NCBI RefSeq assembly: GCF_022581195.2
Contig: NC_061466.1
Coordinates: 4,650,001-4,714,000 of the forward strand
Source of the DNA: Helicoverpa zea
Taxonomy: Eukaryota > Arthropoda > Insecta > Lepidoptera > Noctuidae
Length of the DNA: 64,000 bases
Direction: 5' to 3'
In this document: positions 50,338-62,376 of the stretch, piece after piece
Layout: each line of letters begins with the position of its first letter
How positions within the stretch are numbered: the stretch's first letter is position 1
Program-made: the position numbers and the translations under genes
The notes under the pieces: model-generated
Told to the model about the DNA's origin: nothing
What the model saw: only the letters and a program-made list of their open reading frames with translations
Database searches by the model: none

Positions 50338-52440
50338 AATACGTGAACAAGTTAAGTAAGTGAAAAGGAGTTATAGTACCTACTCAAATAGCAACACTAC
50401 ACAAAACATACTATCGATACTGTTCAACCCATGGAACAAACTCAAAACCTTCATGCTGTATTCCTCATGAATACAATACCACAATAAAACCTTGTTCACA
50501 TAGCAACAATTATCTTTACCTCTCGTACCTCAGAATAAAAGGAACGATTCCAAATCAGATAAACTTTGTACCCAATCATTGGCGAGACCGTATGATTTAT
50601 CAAAGCAAATTGTATAAAAACAAGTCTGTTTGATCTATACGTTGTTTATAAATCAAAGCGGAACTTCGTATTTTGATGTCGCACCCCTGAACGGGTCGCG
50701 TAAAATATGATCGGTTAGAACTGACACAAAGAGTAGATGCTAGTTCTACGGACGAACAATAAAACGTAATTTTTCTATTCATTGCTTTTTCGTAGTATTA
50801 TCTAAAGAGCTTTTAGTGATGTACTACTAAAATATGATTTCTCAGAAAACTATGGTTGGAAGATTTGGAATTTTCATTTGCGTTATGTATGTTTTATTTT
50901 TTACTACGTAATGGTATTTAACTAGCAACATTAATTAAGTACCCAAACTATAGTAATTCAAGGATTTATTATTATTAAATGGTTGCGCTAATGTTGTTGT
51001 GTTAGTGCCAAATCGAGTAAGGCATATCCTAGTTAGCCTTTTTGGCTTAGTTTTCAAGTCTAAAAAATCTGGCACCCAACAATCTAAAACAAACCTACAA
51101 ATTAATTACAACCCAACACGAAAACCTCAATTTAAACCCACTCACATCTTTCTATTCTGATCCGATTTCAGATAATGAATTTACAATATTCCGTGCATGG
51201 AACTACATAGTGTCTGCCAAGACGGTTGGCAGGGGCAGCCAAGAGCTTGGCCACATAGCGACAAACCTCCAATTAAAAGTACGTCACGTGCCGATGCGAG
51301 CTGAGTTGCCAAATGCATCGGGTTCCCTGCGGCTTATCGTGAAATGTTATGGCGGGAATACGCTCGTAATTGTTTTGGGAATCTGGGCTTTTCAGATTTT
51401 TTTGTGTATTTTTTTTTTGTTGTTAGTGCTGTTATTGTGTTTCGGATTTTCCACGTATGCTGGTGATAATTATGGAGTTATTTTTTTATATTATATACCT
51501 CTAGATAAAACATTGTTTGAATTTCATACGTAGGTACAAAATAACAGTATTTAAATTTTGACTCTGCATGTTTAAAGGCTGAAAGAAAACCATTATCTCA
51601 GATCCTTGTGAATACAATATGTTAAACCTTCTAATAAAATTCATAACGTTTGTCAGTATTACACAAAGCAGCTGACCGATCAGAATAAAATTAATAGGAG
51701 ATCGACGCTTCTAAAATGCTAATTGAGTTTAAACAATCCATTTTGCTTCAGTAATGGCTGGCACGGGATGCGAATGAACAAAAAAGTTCCCTGTATTGAT
51801 TTCTTAAGCGCACCAAAGAGTTTGTCGTAAGTACTTTGTGAAATAGGTCACAACGGGCTTCTCTTTGACAAAATAGTGATTTTTGTGCTGAACAATGGTT
51901 TTAAACTACGGATAAGTTTATTAAAGAGTTCTGCGGAACCGCTTGGTGCAGTTGAAGTCTTTATAACTTGAGGTCTTCCGAAATTATTTTCATTGGACGC
52001 GAAATTGAGTTATGGACAAAGAGTTGGGCGAGGTCAATAATAATGCATATATTTAATGATACACACTATAGTGATATATTTATTTATTGAACCATCTCCT
52101 TTGTGTAAAAAAAAAAATACCTAAGAAACTGAGAACCCTTTGAAACAAACTATTTACCTCGAATTTTTAGAACTTTACAAAATTTTGTTATTCAAAATCT
52201 GTCGCCAAAGAGTTTGGAATAGACAGCATAACCAGTGAACCTTATATTGGGTTCACTTTTCCGTTTTCAGGGTTCAGTGGTCTCGAGTGCAAAGTAAAAT
52301 CTGCAGGATTCAAGAAAAAGTAAAATACAGGGGTGTTAGCGACATCGACCGAACATCGGGTATTTGTAGTGCTACTTTTGGCATACTTTTGTGTATAAAT
52401 CTCTTAATAATAGTCCGTAGTTAAGGCTATTAGTAAGTAT
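50338..52440. other. AT-rich stretch, no recognised gene
   Basis: A plus-strand frame at 51210-51533 (107 codons) starts in a GC-richer 150 bp (51200-51370) and ends in a T-rich hydrophobic stretch; no domain is recognised and it is probably chance. Confidence 0.5.
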
Positions 52441-52817
52441 ACGTGGACTAGTGGGTAAGAACCAACCTCTCAAGTATGAGTATGGGTTCGATTCCAAGTT
52501 AGGCAAGTAACAATGCAACTTTTATAAGTTTGTATGTAATTTCTATGTTTGTACTTTCTAAGTATATCTTGGACATCAATGACCATGTTTTGGAGGGACC
52601 TATAAACTGTAGGTCCCGGTTGCCATTTAACATGCAGTCGTTACGGGTAGTAGAAGCCAGTAAGTCTGACCAAGTCTTACCAAGGGGTATTGGGTTGCCC
52701 GGGTAACTGGATTGAGGAGGTCAGATAGGTGGACGCTCCTTGTAAAAAACTGTTACTAAGCTGCATCGGGTTAGACTGGAAGTCGACACCAACATAGTTG
52801 GGAAAAGGCTAGGGAGA
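52441..52817 (+). mobile_element. SINE type A, diverged
   Basis: Starts ACGTGGACTAGTGGGTAAG and follows the type A body to GTTGGGAAAAGGCTAGGGAG. Several substitutions and small deletions mark it as older than the copies at 12.5, 31.8 and 36.5 kb. No target duplication seen. Confidence 0.88.
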
Positions 52818-54727
52818 AGTACTCCGTACTTAGTGCTTATTTCAGTGTTCAAAACATGCAAAGTAAGCCGCTACAAAAGGTTTTCAAATGCAGTACTAAT
52901 TTTAGTGGCAACGGACTTGAACAGAGTAATAACGCGGTGCGGTAAAAGCATTTGATTATGCAAAACTCATGATTGGCTTCGTCTATCAATGTTACATTTT
53001 GTGTACGCTCGTTTGAACTGGTAAATACCTGCATCGGTTCATTTGTAGTATTTGTTTTTGTTATATACAAATTGTGAGGAATATGTATATTGATCTTTCT
53101 ATTTTTATAAATAAATCCGCCTTCTGCTTTATTGAAACGATTTGAGTGCCATTTTATATCCATGTGTCAAACGACATGTTTCTAAGAACACAACTATTAA
53201 ACGCAACATCTACCTATTTAAAAAGGCTTATAAGTACTTATTTCAGAGGTAGGCTTTTTTATATTGTCGTTATAAAATATAACAAAGTATTTAATAGTAA
53301 AGTTACATGCCCGGTCATAACAAAAACGCAGCGCAAATAGTAACGGGTGCACCAAATTGAATTCATGGTCATTTTTTACAGCCACTGCCCGGAACAACGT
53401 GTTAATGTGTTTGTAGGTGACAAACACACCGACAGTTAACAAATACCATGCGACAGCCGTGAATCAATGATGATAGTGATTAAATAGCAAGTTCCATGTT
53501 GATTTTATAGTGCTCTGAGCTTATTTGAGGAAATAATTAGTACCTGGTATCTATGTGATGTTTGTGTATTGACTTTTAAGCCATTTAGAATGTGAAAGTC
53601 GAAATGCTACATCATTTGAAATTAAAATTGGCATTCAAAATGCACGAAGCTATCTACATATTATAAATGATGTTGCTGGAGAGCTGGAAAAGACAATATT
53701 AAAGAGGTAAAGGTTGCCTTAGACGAGAAAATTGTTCTTCTATCTTTTAAAGATAATATTTCAGTCAAAGAAAATTGATATACCTGAAAAACTCAAACCT
53801 CTTTTTCCCGTGGCACTTTCTTTGTCCATTTGGCAGACATTGGTGAACGAATTTCGTTCGGTACTGCATTGGACACAAGATATCCATCAGAGTACTTGGG
53901 TAACGACGAATGGACACTGAACAAGTCTCGATGGTACATGATGGGCCATTGTGTACAAGGTATCTCAAATTTTCCACCTTGTACCTCGGTTTGTACCTTT
54001 CCATTTGTATTTGAAACACATTTACAGTATAACACTAGGTAATTAACCTGATATGATTTTTGTGACTTGCCAAAACAGAGAAATCATTTCTCTTCTCAAT
54101 TTTATGTCGCGGAGTCATCTCACTTATTTTCTAAATCAATTTGTCATTTGATTTTTATCAATAAAATCTAATTTCGAGCTACAGACCCAAGCCAAAGTTT
54201 TTGTTAGAAAAATTACATCCTAGAAATATTGGTTGTTGCTATCAACACCCCAATTTCGTAGTTCGTTCAATCGCATTATTTTAACGTCAACAAATGCCCT
54301 GTGCAAACGAATTTTCACTGTCACAAATTTATTTGGTAGCAGTGCACATCATAAATATTGAATCGCTGTGATTCTATGTCAGAGCTAGATTGTGAACGTC
54401 AAAGTGAACAAATATATATTTTGTTTATACGGAAGGCAACAAGGTTGGTCGTTTTTAGGCGATTGGATGTAGTCTACTGAAAAATGAGTTTTTCTGACTA
54501 CCATTTGGAGATTAATTTGATTCGAAAATATGAATCAGTTCGTTTTTAGCTTTAGTTTAGTTGTTTGTTGAAAATACCATTAGTAAATTGGCGTTCTAGT
54601 CGGTTTAGAACGTAAAAATATGAGTATTTTTCTCATGTTTGTTATGTTATCTTTCAGGACATAATAGATTCATTTCTATATTACATTCATTTCTTTACGA
54701 CCAACATACCTACTAACAGCCTTCTCC
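52818..54727. other. AT-rich stretch; GC-richer segment at 53770-54040
   Basis: Within it, 53770-54040 is open on both strands (plus 53830-54042, 70 codons; minus 53793-54035, 80 codons) and less AT-rich than its surroundings. It may be a decayed exon or foreign fragment; no domain is recognised. Confidence 0.4.
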
Positions 54728-54860
54728 AAACATTTAGTCAGCCAGTGTCAGACCGACCAAAAAGTTTGATTAAATTTTTTGTAACCTTCAAAATATACTG
54801 TCAATCAATAATCAGACCAACTATTGGCCGACAATTCAGTGCACGGAGGCTTTAACAATG
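54728..54860 (+). mobile_element. MITE fragment (family M3), copy 3
   Basis: Contains GTGTCAGACCGACCAAAAAG, AAAATATACTGTC, AATCAGACCAACTATTGGCC and ACAATTCAGTGCACGG, matching the right half of 36862-37085. Confidence 0.5.
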
Positions 54861-55335
54861 TTCACACCCTCATATTTCAACGAGGAGCTTCTACTTTGTG
54901 CCTGTAAAGACAACTACTTATGCCCATATGTTCGTTTACTTAGCCTAAAACTAGACATTTCTGGGTTTATCCACTTTGTAAGTCACTGATAAGGGTCCTA
55001 AAATCCTTGAATGTTAGTTTAGGACGTCTACCATCAGGCCTATTTTTTATTATATAAATAGTTTTAGACTAACATTGGTTCAGCCTGAAACTAAACTAGT
55101 TGGTAAAACTAACACGATTAGTAGTTCTTATAAGCCTGCTTAAAATAATCTCGGTACCTAAATATTTTTTTAGACGGACCTCTTTTTTCGAAGTCGTCTA
55201 AATCTGAATATAATATTATACACAGAAAAATTTGATTGTTTGTTTGTACCCTAGTAGACTCGGAACCGGTTTGAAAGATTGCTTACAGTTGAGAATTGAT
55301 ACTATCCTTGGGTGAAATAGGCTATATTTTATTCA
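54861..55335. other. Unassigned AT-rich stretch
   Basis: No recognised gene or repeat. Confidence 0.5.
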
Positions 55336-55732
55336 GGGGCCCGATTCTCCTAAGTTAATAATGTCAAAATCGAATAGAAATCGAATCGCAATATGATCGC
55401 AATAGCAGTTTTAACCATATCAGGCATTCTGCTACTAATAAAAGACCAATCGTATTCGATTGACATTTGATTGGTGTGCGATTGGTCTGCTATTTTGGTG
55501 ATTTTGGTCAATACGGTAGTTTGCTGTACAATCATTTTGCAATCGTAAATCATTTGCAGACAAAATGATTAATTATTGAATGACAGAAAAGGATAAAAAC
55601 GTTTATTTCAAAGAAAAAATAGCGGAATGCCATATATGTTTCAATCGTAATCGAGTCGGGATTGGATATCAGTCGAATCGAGTCGAACGTGAATCGTATG
55701 TTGCTTAAGTAAAATTAGGAGAATCGGGCCCC
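55336..55732. mobile_element. 397-bp MITE with GGGGCCCGATTCTCCTAA ends
   Basis: The left end GGGGCCCGATTCTCCTAA (55336-55353) and right end TTAGGAGAATCGGGCCCC (55715-55732) are an 18-bp perfect inverted pair. The interior has repeated AATCGNATCG-type motifs and an AT-rich core without coding potential. Only one copy in the window. Target duplication unclear. Confidence 0.85.
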
Positions 55733-57180
55733 AGGTAGGTACAAGTGATGTTCCATTGGTAGAAACGCGAAAAACAGCCGAGTTTTAAATAAAAAGAAAT
55801 ACCGCAAGAGGTTATTTAACTTGTAATATAAGTAAGACATATTACACAGGCTTGTTATATGAAACAAGAGCCAATAGTGATCGAATAGGCGGTCTGCACC
55901 GAGTTGGGAACGAAAACTAAATGCATTTTTCATGTTGTGAGCCCAACTTCTATAAAGTTGGGACTACTCTAGTGGGTAGCGTACATTGCTATGTTTTTAT
56001 ATTTATTTACATTAAAGTCAAGAAAATCAACCTAATTGGATTAACTTTTGAGATCATTAACATCATCAAAATTAGGTAATTTTCGAGTTTTGCGTGTTGG
56101 TGATTTTCTTTTTGTAACTGAAAAGAGACAAACAATTTCAAAGTTTATTTTAGGCTTAATTTGATTTCCTAAAACGACTTTGAGCCTCTTGTATTTCGAA
56201 AATTCTTATATCCAATTGTTAAAAGTGATAGGAACATAAAATATTGTCCATGGTGCCCACATTAAACTGTAATGTAATGCTACAAAGTCCAGTGTACATT
56301 CTCCATAGAGTAAAACGTATGTGCGCACACCAAAAGAAGTTTTAAGTCGCAGTCGTTTATTTCTGAGAAGTCTCAGTACGAAAGGGTTTCTGAAGCAACT
56401 TAGCGACTGCATCATGGACGAGATACAATGATGTTAGTTTCCTAACTTTGCTAACAAGAGTACTTTATAAGCTGATGGAAACTTCGTTTTGTTACACATT
56501 TTTTGTTCTCAACTACGGCCTGTTTTTGTCGCGTTTTGTTGCTAGTTGGTATGCCTCAGTCAGTTGTTGAAATAAAAATTTGGTGGAAATTCTGTTTGGA
56601 CATTTTAGGACATTTTTCTCTTTTTTGGTTTTACAATTGGCGTTGTGACAATAAATGAACTGACGTATTACCTACATTAATTAATCAAAGCTTTAACATT
56701 ATTTCTCTTCTAACTTTTTTGGGAAATACAACGTAAGTAGTGTTAAATGTCATTTCTGGGGCTCCAAAAATAAGAAAAAGAAAGCTGACTATATGTTTAA
56801 GTATGTTCTAAATTCTTAACTTTATTGAACTTCATAGAAACAGAAGCCGAACTCAACACATGCTTCAACAAATAATTCCACGCATCACAGACTCGGGTAC
56901 AAATTGTTGCTCTCCAATACAAACATTCGGATGCATCACACACTCCAGCGCTCTAAGGCTAGTGCATGCTATAATCCGAAGCCATTGCACTAAAGTTCCG
57001 CATAGTCAGCGCTAGATAGACGTCAAACTCAGCAAGTAAACAGAGGTCAGGAAGGTAGCGGAGAGGAAGTAACCTACCTACTTGGAAATTGTTAAGGTAT
57101 AAATAAAACATAAAATATAGAATCATCCAAATAAATGACCTAGTTTTTTTCGGTAAAAAAAATTTTAACAATAAGTAAGT
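55733..57180. other. Unassigned AT-rich stretch
   Basis: Open frames up to 72 codons without recognised domain; no repeat recognised. Confidence 0.5.
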
Positions 57181-57240
57181 ACCCTTACATAGGTAAGGGT
57201 ATATGTTGGTAAGGGTAGGTAAGGGTATATGTTGTTCGAT
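57181..57240. repeat. Short tandem and inverted GGTAAGGGT repeats
   Basis: GGTAAGGGTATATGTTG occurs at 57192-57208 and 57218-57234; ACCCTTAC at 57181 is the inverse of GTAAGGGT. Confidence 0.8.
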
Positions 57241-57260
57241 GGTTCGAAATTCTATAAGAA

Positions 57261-57681
57261 TAAATAATAGTTTTAAAAAAACTAAAAAACACGCTTTTTA
57301 TAGAAAACCGAACTAAAAAGTAGCAAATAAATTTTAATGAATTTAAATTAAGAAAATAGTGTTCAAAATTTCAATGAATATAAATTAATAATAGTGTGAA
57401 TACAAAAAAAATATTTAAAAAAGCGTGGGGTGCTTTTTAAGGTCATATCGAAATGAAAATCACTCTACTCATATCTGTCAATAAAATATTTATAACTATT
57501 GACACCATGCACCCCACGCTTTTTTAAATATTTTTTTTGTATTCACACTATTATTAATTTATATTCATTGAAATTTTGAACACTATTTTCTTAATTTAAA
57601 TTCATTAAAATTTATTTGCTACTTTTTAGTTCGGTTTTCTATAAAAAGCGTGTTTTTTAGTTTTTTTAAAACTATTATTTA
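57261..57681. repeat. 173-bp perfect inverted repeat, 75-bp spacer
   Basis: Arm 57261-57433 and arm 57509-57681 are exact reverse complements as far as I can read, each 173 bp, from TAAATAATAG on the outside to AAGCGTGGGGTGC on the inside. The spacer has GTCATATCGAAATGAAAATC. It is non-coding. Transcription would yield a long perfect hairpin. It may be a foldback element, or an artefact of snap-back during sequencing or assembly. Confidence 0.93.
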
Positions 57682-58270
57682 TTTTCTACTTTTTAGTTTG
57701 GATTATTTATAATAGCTTTTTAATTTTAAACTATTGCACGACTCGCGATGCGAAGCATCAGAGAGTGCTTTACGATCGAAAAAAATTTTTCGCCTTATTT
57801 TGGCAACTATTTTTAGTATTATAGCCTTGTTAGTTAAAGGAATCAAGATATTTTGCATTTTCTGTTTTTTAGTTTTTTTTTTTTTTTTAAAGTAGATTTA
57901 GTTTTTTTTTAAACTATTATTTGTTTTGTAGAATTAAAATTCTCTTTAGTATACAAAAATTTGACAATATTAGAGAAAACGGCTAAAGATAATTATTGGA
58001 AATAAAAATTAACAACGAGTCCTGCCTTATCGACTGTTGTTTCCTAGCTAAGCTACTAGGTGATCTGCTGACCTACTAGTACACAAGATGGGGTGATGAT
58101 AAATAAAACCGCCTCTGTGCACTGTTCTAAGCTGGTATATTAAAGTCTTACAAAAAAAAAACATTTTGTCTTAGAGTATCGCTTGTAACGAAACCATAGC
58201 GCGCATTTAAACGCGACAACGCCATCTATCGAGCGAGTAGGAAGCATTCAAATGTTAGTCGCAAACATAC
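57682..58270. other. AT-rich stretch with T-runs
   Basis: Includes GCGATGCGAAGCATCAGAGA (around 57747) and long T-runs (57870-57910); no gene recognised. Confidence 0.5.
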
Positions 58271-58312
58271 CGCCCACCAAGGACGTTCCTTCAGTAACGT
58301 CCTTGGTGGGCG
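58271..58312. repeat. 17-bp perfect GC-rich hairpin
   Basis: CGCCCACCAAGGACGTT (58271-58287) pairs exactly with 58296-58312 over an 8-base loop CCTTCAGT. It is much more GC-rich than its surroundings and sits at the end of a GC-richer block (58180-58270) that contains GCCATCTATCGAGCGAGTAG. Probably the end of an unrecognised repeat. Confidence 0.85.
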
Positions 58313-58779
58313 AAAATGAACTAAGGATGAACTATACTTAAAAACATTTGAACTACATAATTTGCACTTGTACTGTATACATTAAATTCGAACAAAATTT
58401 ACACATTATGACTCATATACAATGAATATATACATAATAAATATAACAATTTGACCTTATACTAACAAAGTTTAAATATGAATAACAATATTATCTTAAA
58501 ATAATTAACATAGATATGGAAAGACAATTTAACAATATTGTGATTTTGTACATTTGATCTAAAAGTAAAGTAGTAAATATTTGTTGTATACTTGATTTTA
58601 AACATATGTAAAGTGTAAATTTCTTCTAAAATAACATGCGTAAAACATAAAACTTATTCAACTACGGGTAAAATACATATTTTGGATGTTGGTCTCTTGA
58701 TGGTTGAAGATTTGGTGCGTAACGTGACGACACGGGTGATATTACCAATAGTTGTCACTATCCATACAAGTGGGAGGTT
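58313..58779. other. Unassigned AT-rich stretch
   Basis: No gene recognised; leads into the tandem array. Confidence 0.5.
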
Positions 58780-59140
58780 CTCATCAATACAAAGAATATA
58801 AGTCCAAACGAGGTATTTTACATATTCAGTTGTCGAGTTCCCTCGACTTTCTCTGGTCTCCATCATCAGGTCAGCTCCCAACCTTCACTGTTGCATAGGT
58901 CTTGTCAATACAAATAATTTAAGCCCAAACACGAGGTAGTTTACATATTCAGTTGTCGAGTTCCCTCGACTTTCTCTGGTCTCCATCATCAGGTCAGCTT
59001 CAAACCTTCACTGTTGCAAAGGTCTTGTCAATACAAATAATTTAAGCCCAAACACGAGGTAGTTTACATATTCAGTTGTCGAGTTCCCTGGACCCTCTCT
59101 GGTCTCCATCATCAGGTCAGCTCCAAATCTTCACAGTTGA
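58780..59140 (+). repeat. Tandem array, three 121-123-bp units (F1-related)
   Basis: Units start at 58780, 58901 and 59024. Each holds TCAATACAAATAATTTAAGC, CCAAACACGAGGTA, GTCGAGTTCCCTCGAC (itself a near-palindrome) and CTCCATCATCAGGTCAGCT. Units 2 and 3 are nearly identical. Single copies lie in the 19-kb foldback (19258-19377), at 61057-61170, and inverted near 60320-60450. Confidence 0.9.
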
Positions 59141-59702
59141 ATAGTGCTTTTAGGCGTACACCTGAGTGTCAAGTTTTTACCCTATGTATGCCTACAACTT
59201 TCGAAGGTTGCCCTCGATTTCTCAGGGTTTCCATCATCAGATCCTGACCTGATGACTATGGGACCAACTGGCAGCTATTCCGAGTCGAACAAAAAAAGAA
59301 TCACGTAGATCGGTCTATAAACCTCGGAGTAATCGATGTGTATGTGTAACCTCCTCCTTTTTGGGAAGTCGGTTAAAAATGGAATAATTTTATCAAATTA
59401 GTGTATTGTCATCGGTCCTCAATAAATCTACAAAGTTTGAACGAAATCTGGCCGTTTAAAGTGGGTCAAAATCGCGCCCAAAGAAGTCGGTTACAAACAT
59501 ACAAACATACAGGTGAAGCTAATAAAAAGCGTGTAAAAAGGCAAGCATTGAGAAACACGTCATAAGTAGGTACACTAAAAAAAACCACACAAACACTACA
59601 ATAAAAAACTGCCGCAAGCGAAGCCATCTAAAAACCGATACTTTAATAGATTGGTTACACAAAAAAAGTAATCAATTTCCTTTCCTTTCCCTTAAGGAAT
59701 AA
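59141..59702 (+). repeat. F1 arm-like segment and Lepidoptera-type repeat
   Basis: 59150-59275 matches the inner arm of the 19-kb foldback (GTCAAGTTTTTA, TGCCCTCGATTTCTCAGGG, CATCAGATCCTGACCTGATG). It is followed by ACCTCCTCCTTTTTGGGAAG and AAGTCGGTTACAAACATAC, phrases I associate with a common lepidopteran repeat. Confidence 0.6.
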
Positions 59703-60194
59703 ACCGGCCAAGTGCGAGTCGGACTCGCGCACCGAGGGTTCCGTACAAATGCTGTATAGATAAAAAGTGAGTTTCGCGCCAACCGTTCAATTTAGAACAA
59801 TCATAGTTATGGTAATTTCGTGAGAGTCAAAATAGTTAATATTTTATAATATAACTAAAATAGTAGGCCAGTACTTTGTAAAAGTTATTTTATTGAAGTT
59901 ATTTATATACAACATTTTATAGTCATCATTCAGAAATCTGATTGAAAATAACTAATTATGTCTTAAAGGTCATGGGGCATATCTGACCCGCTTTGTAAAA
60001 AGTGGCGGACATGAATCAAAGTAGTTTTAAATCGTGGAGAATGGTATGACGTTTCTTTGAATATAAATATTTTATTAAAATTCCATGGAGACGAATGTCC
60101 AGGATCGTTTGAAAAATATAAAAGACAAGCAGTTTCAGAGGATTGTACAGGTTGCAATGCTAGTTTTTATTGTTAAAGACATTTCATAAAGAAG

Positions 60195-61290
60195 GAAGGT
60201 GCCAATCCGGATGACCAGGATCTGATGAGGATCTGGAAACCCTGAGAAATCGAGGGCAACTCTTGAATATTGTAGGCACGCATCGAGTCATAACCAGACA
60301 TGTGAGTGTATTTTTGATAGTACTGGTAAACAGTGAAGGTTTGGAGCTGATTTGATTATGGAGACTACAGAGAGTCAAGGGAACTCCCGAACGGTATGTT
60401 GCAACTACCACGTGTTTGGGCTTATTTTATTCGTATTGGCGAAGACTTTCTACAAAGATAGGTTTGACTGCCATTGTGGGATCGACAGCTAAGATCAGAT
60501 ATAGTTATGGGAACTCCTTTACAATTTATAACGTAACCTTGTGTTGGAGCATATTTTATTTTAGGTGATAAGAATTCACTACTAACTAGGGTTAAGGCAG
60601 CCATTGCAGGAATGGGATCTTTTATTTTTGAGGGATTAATCACCTAAAGAGCCCCAGTTTCAGGTTTTTTTCGAAACCGCCTGACGACTTGTAGCTGTCG
60701 AATTGTAACAACGACTTCTAGAGAGTAGGATTCGGGGCTGCTGGCTTTACGTTTCTAGAGCCTTGACAAAAGTGTAATTCTGTCCCTTTCTTTGTTTTAT
60801 AAAGACGGCATTATTTTATTTTGTAGCATTTTACAAACAAATCCAACTTCAAACATATAAAAAAGCAACAAGAAAACAAAAGCAAGAAAGAAATCAAAAA
60901 GATGTTAGGTGCATCAGTCTAGAAGTCGGTGTTTAGAGGATGCATCTATATTTATTTAACCACCGAGATCTAGACCGATGCACATAGTTTTCTTGTTGTT
61001 TTAGAAGTTGTTTTTTTTTTTTGTAAAAAGTTTTTATTTTTAACTTTTGTGAAAAGTTCTCGTCAATACGAATAATATAAGCCCAAACACGACGTAACTA
61101 AAACATACCGAGTTCTCTCGACTTTCTCACGTCTCCATCATCAGATAAGCTCTAAACCTTCACTGTTTGATAGTATCACCAGACATACATCTGAGAATCA
61201 AGTTTTAATCCTATGCATGCCTACAATTTCTGATAGTTGCCCTCGATTTCTCAGGATTTCCATCATCAGATCCTGACCTGATGACAATGG
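60195..61290. mobile_element. Diverged F1 foldback nested in the composite
   Basis: The segment 60200-60450 is the imperfect inverse of 61055-61290. Shared blocks are the ATCAGATCCTGACCTGATGA region, the GGCAACTNTTGAA/CTATCAG region, and the 121-bp unit with GCCCAAACACG. Between them 60909-60983 is a hairpin of 23-bp arms (GTGCATCAGTCTAGAAGTC) with two mismatches. Same family as 18773-19737, more decayed. Confidence 0.7.
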
Positions 61291-61746
61291 AAATAAACGG
61301 CGAGTATACTCTTTCACTACAAAGAAATGATTTCTCAAATCCGTCAAACTTGGTCGTTTAAATTCCCCATTGAAATGAGGAAAATATTTGATGTTTACAC
61401 CTGATTTTCTCTAGATTCCCATGGTTCACATTGATGCGACTAATGCCATAGTAAATCAGAGCCTTTATCATTATACTGTGCTATATTTCGTTCGTATCCG
61501 CCGTGGGTATGGTTTTCATACTAAGGTGCCCAATGACCTTTGAATGATTTAAAATTTTTCACAGTTTAGAGGCCATTATATTTAAGAAGTGTTTGATATG
61601 AATTTCACTTTTTATTCAAAACTTTAATATCTCTAAGCGTTCATGTGAAAAAGGGTAGGTAGTAAGTTTATAATTATTAAAAAAATATTTTATGTCATGT
61701 AAGCAAAAATAATATTTTAATATTTTATGTAACTTCAAGTTTATCA

Positions 61747-62330
61747 TTTTCGCAATTTTTCCTTTATCTGTACTATATAACGTTGCTTTGTGCCGAATTT
61801 TAAGATTCTGAGTTCACGGGAAGTACCTTGTAGGTTTTGATTCCCTAGCGTGTGACGGAAATTCGTCTAAGGTGTCGGTAAAACTGCTGTATCTTTTGAT
61901 CGCTTTAACTTAGAAGTTTGATTTTTTCATTGCTTAAAGGGACAATAGACCTAGGTATTTGGTATAAATTTCAATTTGGTACCTTTATTCGTTCGTGAGA
62001 AATAAGGTAGTAAGTTTCATTTTATTAAAATATTTTTATTATATTATATAACAAAAAAAATGAGATTTTCGCAATTTTTCCTATATTTGCATTATATAAC
62101 AATGCTTCATGCCAAATTTCAAGATTCTGAGTTTACGGGAAGTACCCTGTAGGTTTTGATTCCTTTGCGAGTGTCGAGAATTTGTTGAAAATATCGACAT
62201 AATCGGTTGTATCTTTTGATTGGCTTGGCTTAGAAGCTTGATATTTTCACAACCTAAAGGGACAATAGACCCGAGTATTTCATGTGAATTTCAGCTTGAT
62301 ACGTCCACGCGTTCTTAAGATAAAGGGTCT
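61747..62330 (+). repeat. 319-bp tandem duplication (partial second unit)
   Basis: Units begin near 61747 and 62066 with TTTTCGCAATTTTTCC and share AAGATTCTGAGTT, CGGGAAGTACC, TGTAGGTTTTGATTCC, GTATCTTTTGAT and AAAGGGACAATAGACC. A weaker earlier echo lies at about 61540-61740. Non-coding. Confidence 0.85.
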
Positions 62331-62331
62331 T

Positions 62332-62374
<43 letters not shown>

Positions 62375-62376
62375 GG
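62332..62376. repeat. (GACA)11 microsatellite
   Basis: An uninterrupted GACA run that ends in GACGGACAAC. The minus-strand frames rich in VCLS across it are repeat artefacts. Confidence 0.95.

Noticed and set aside
50034..50346. Plus-strand frames of 65-101 codons in GC-rich DNA
   Set aside because: The recognisable R1-type protein is on the minus strand; the others result from high GC.
58654..58881. 75-codon minus-strand frame
   Set aside because: Overlaps the satellite-like unit and carries no recognised domain.
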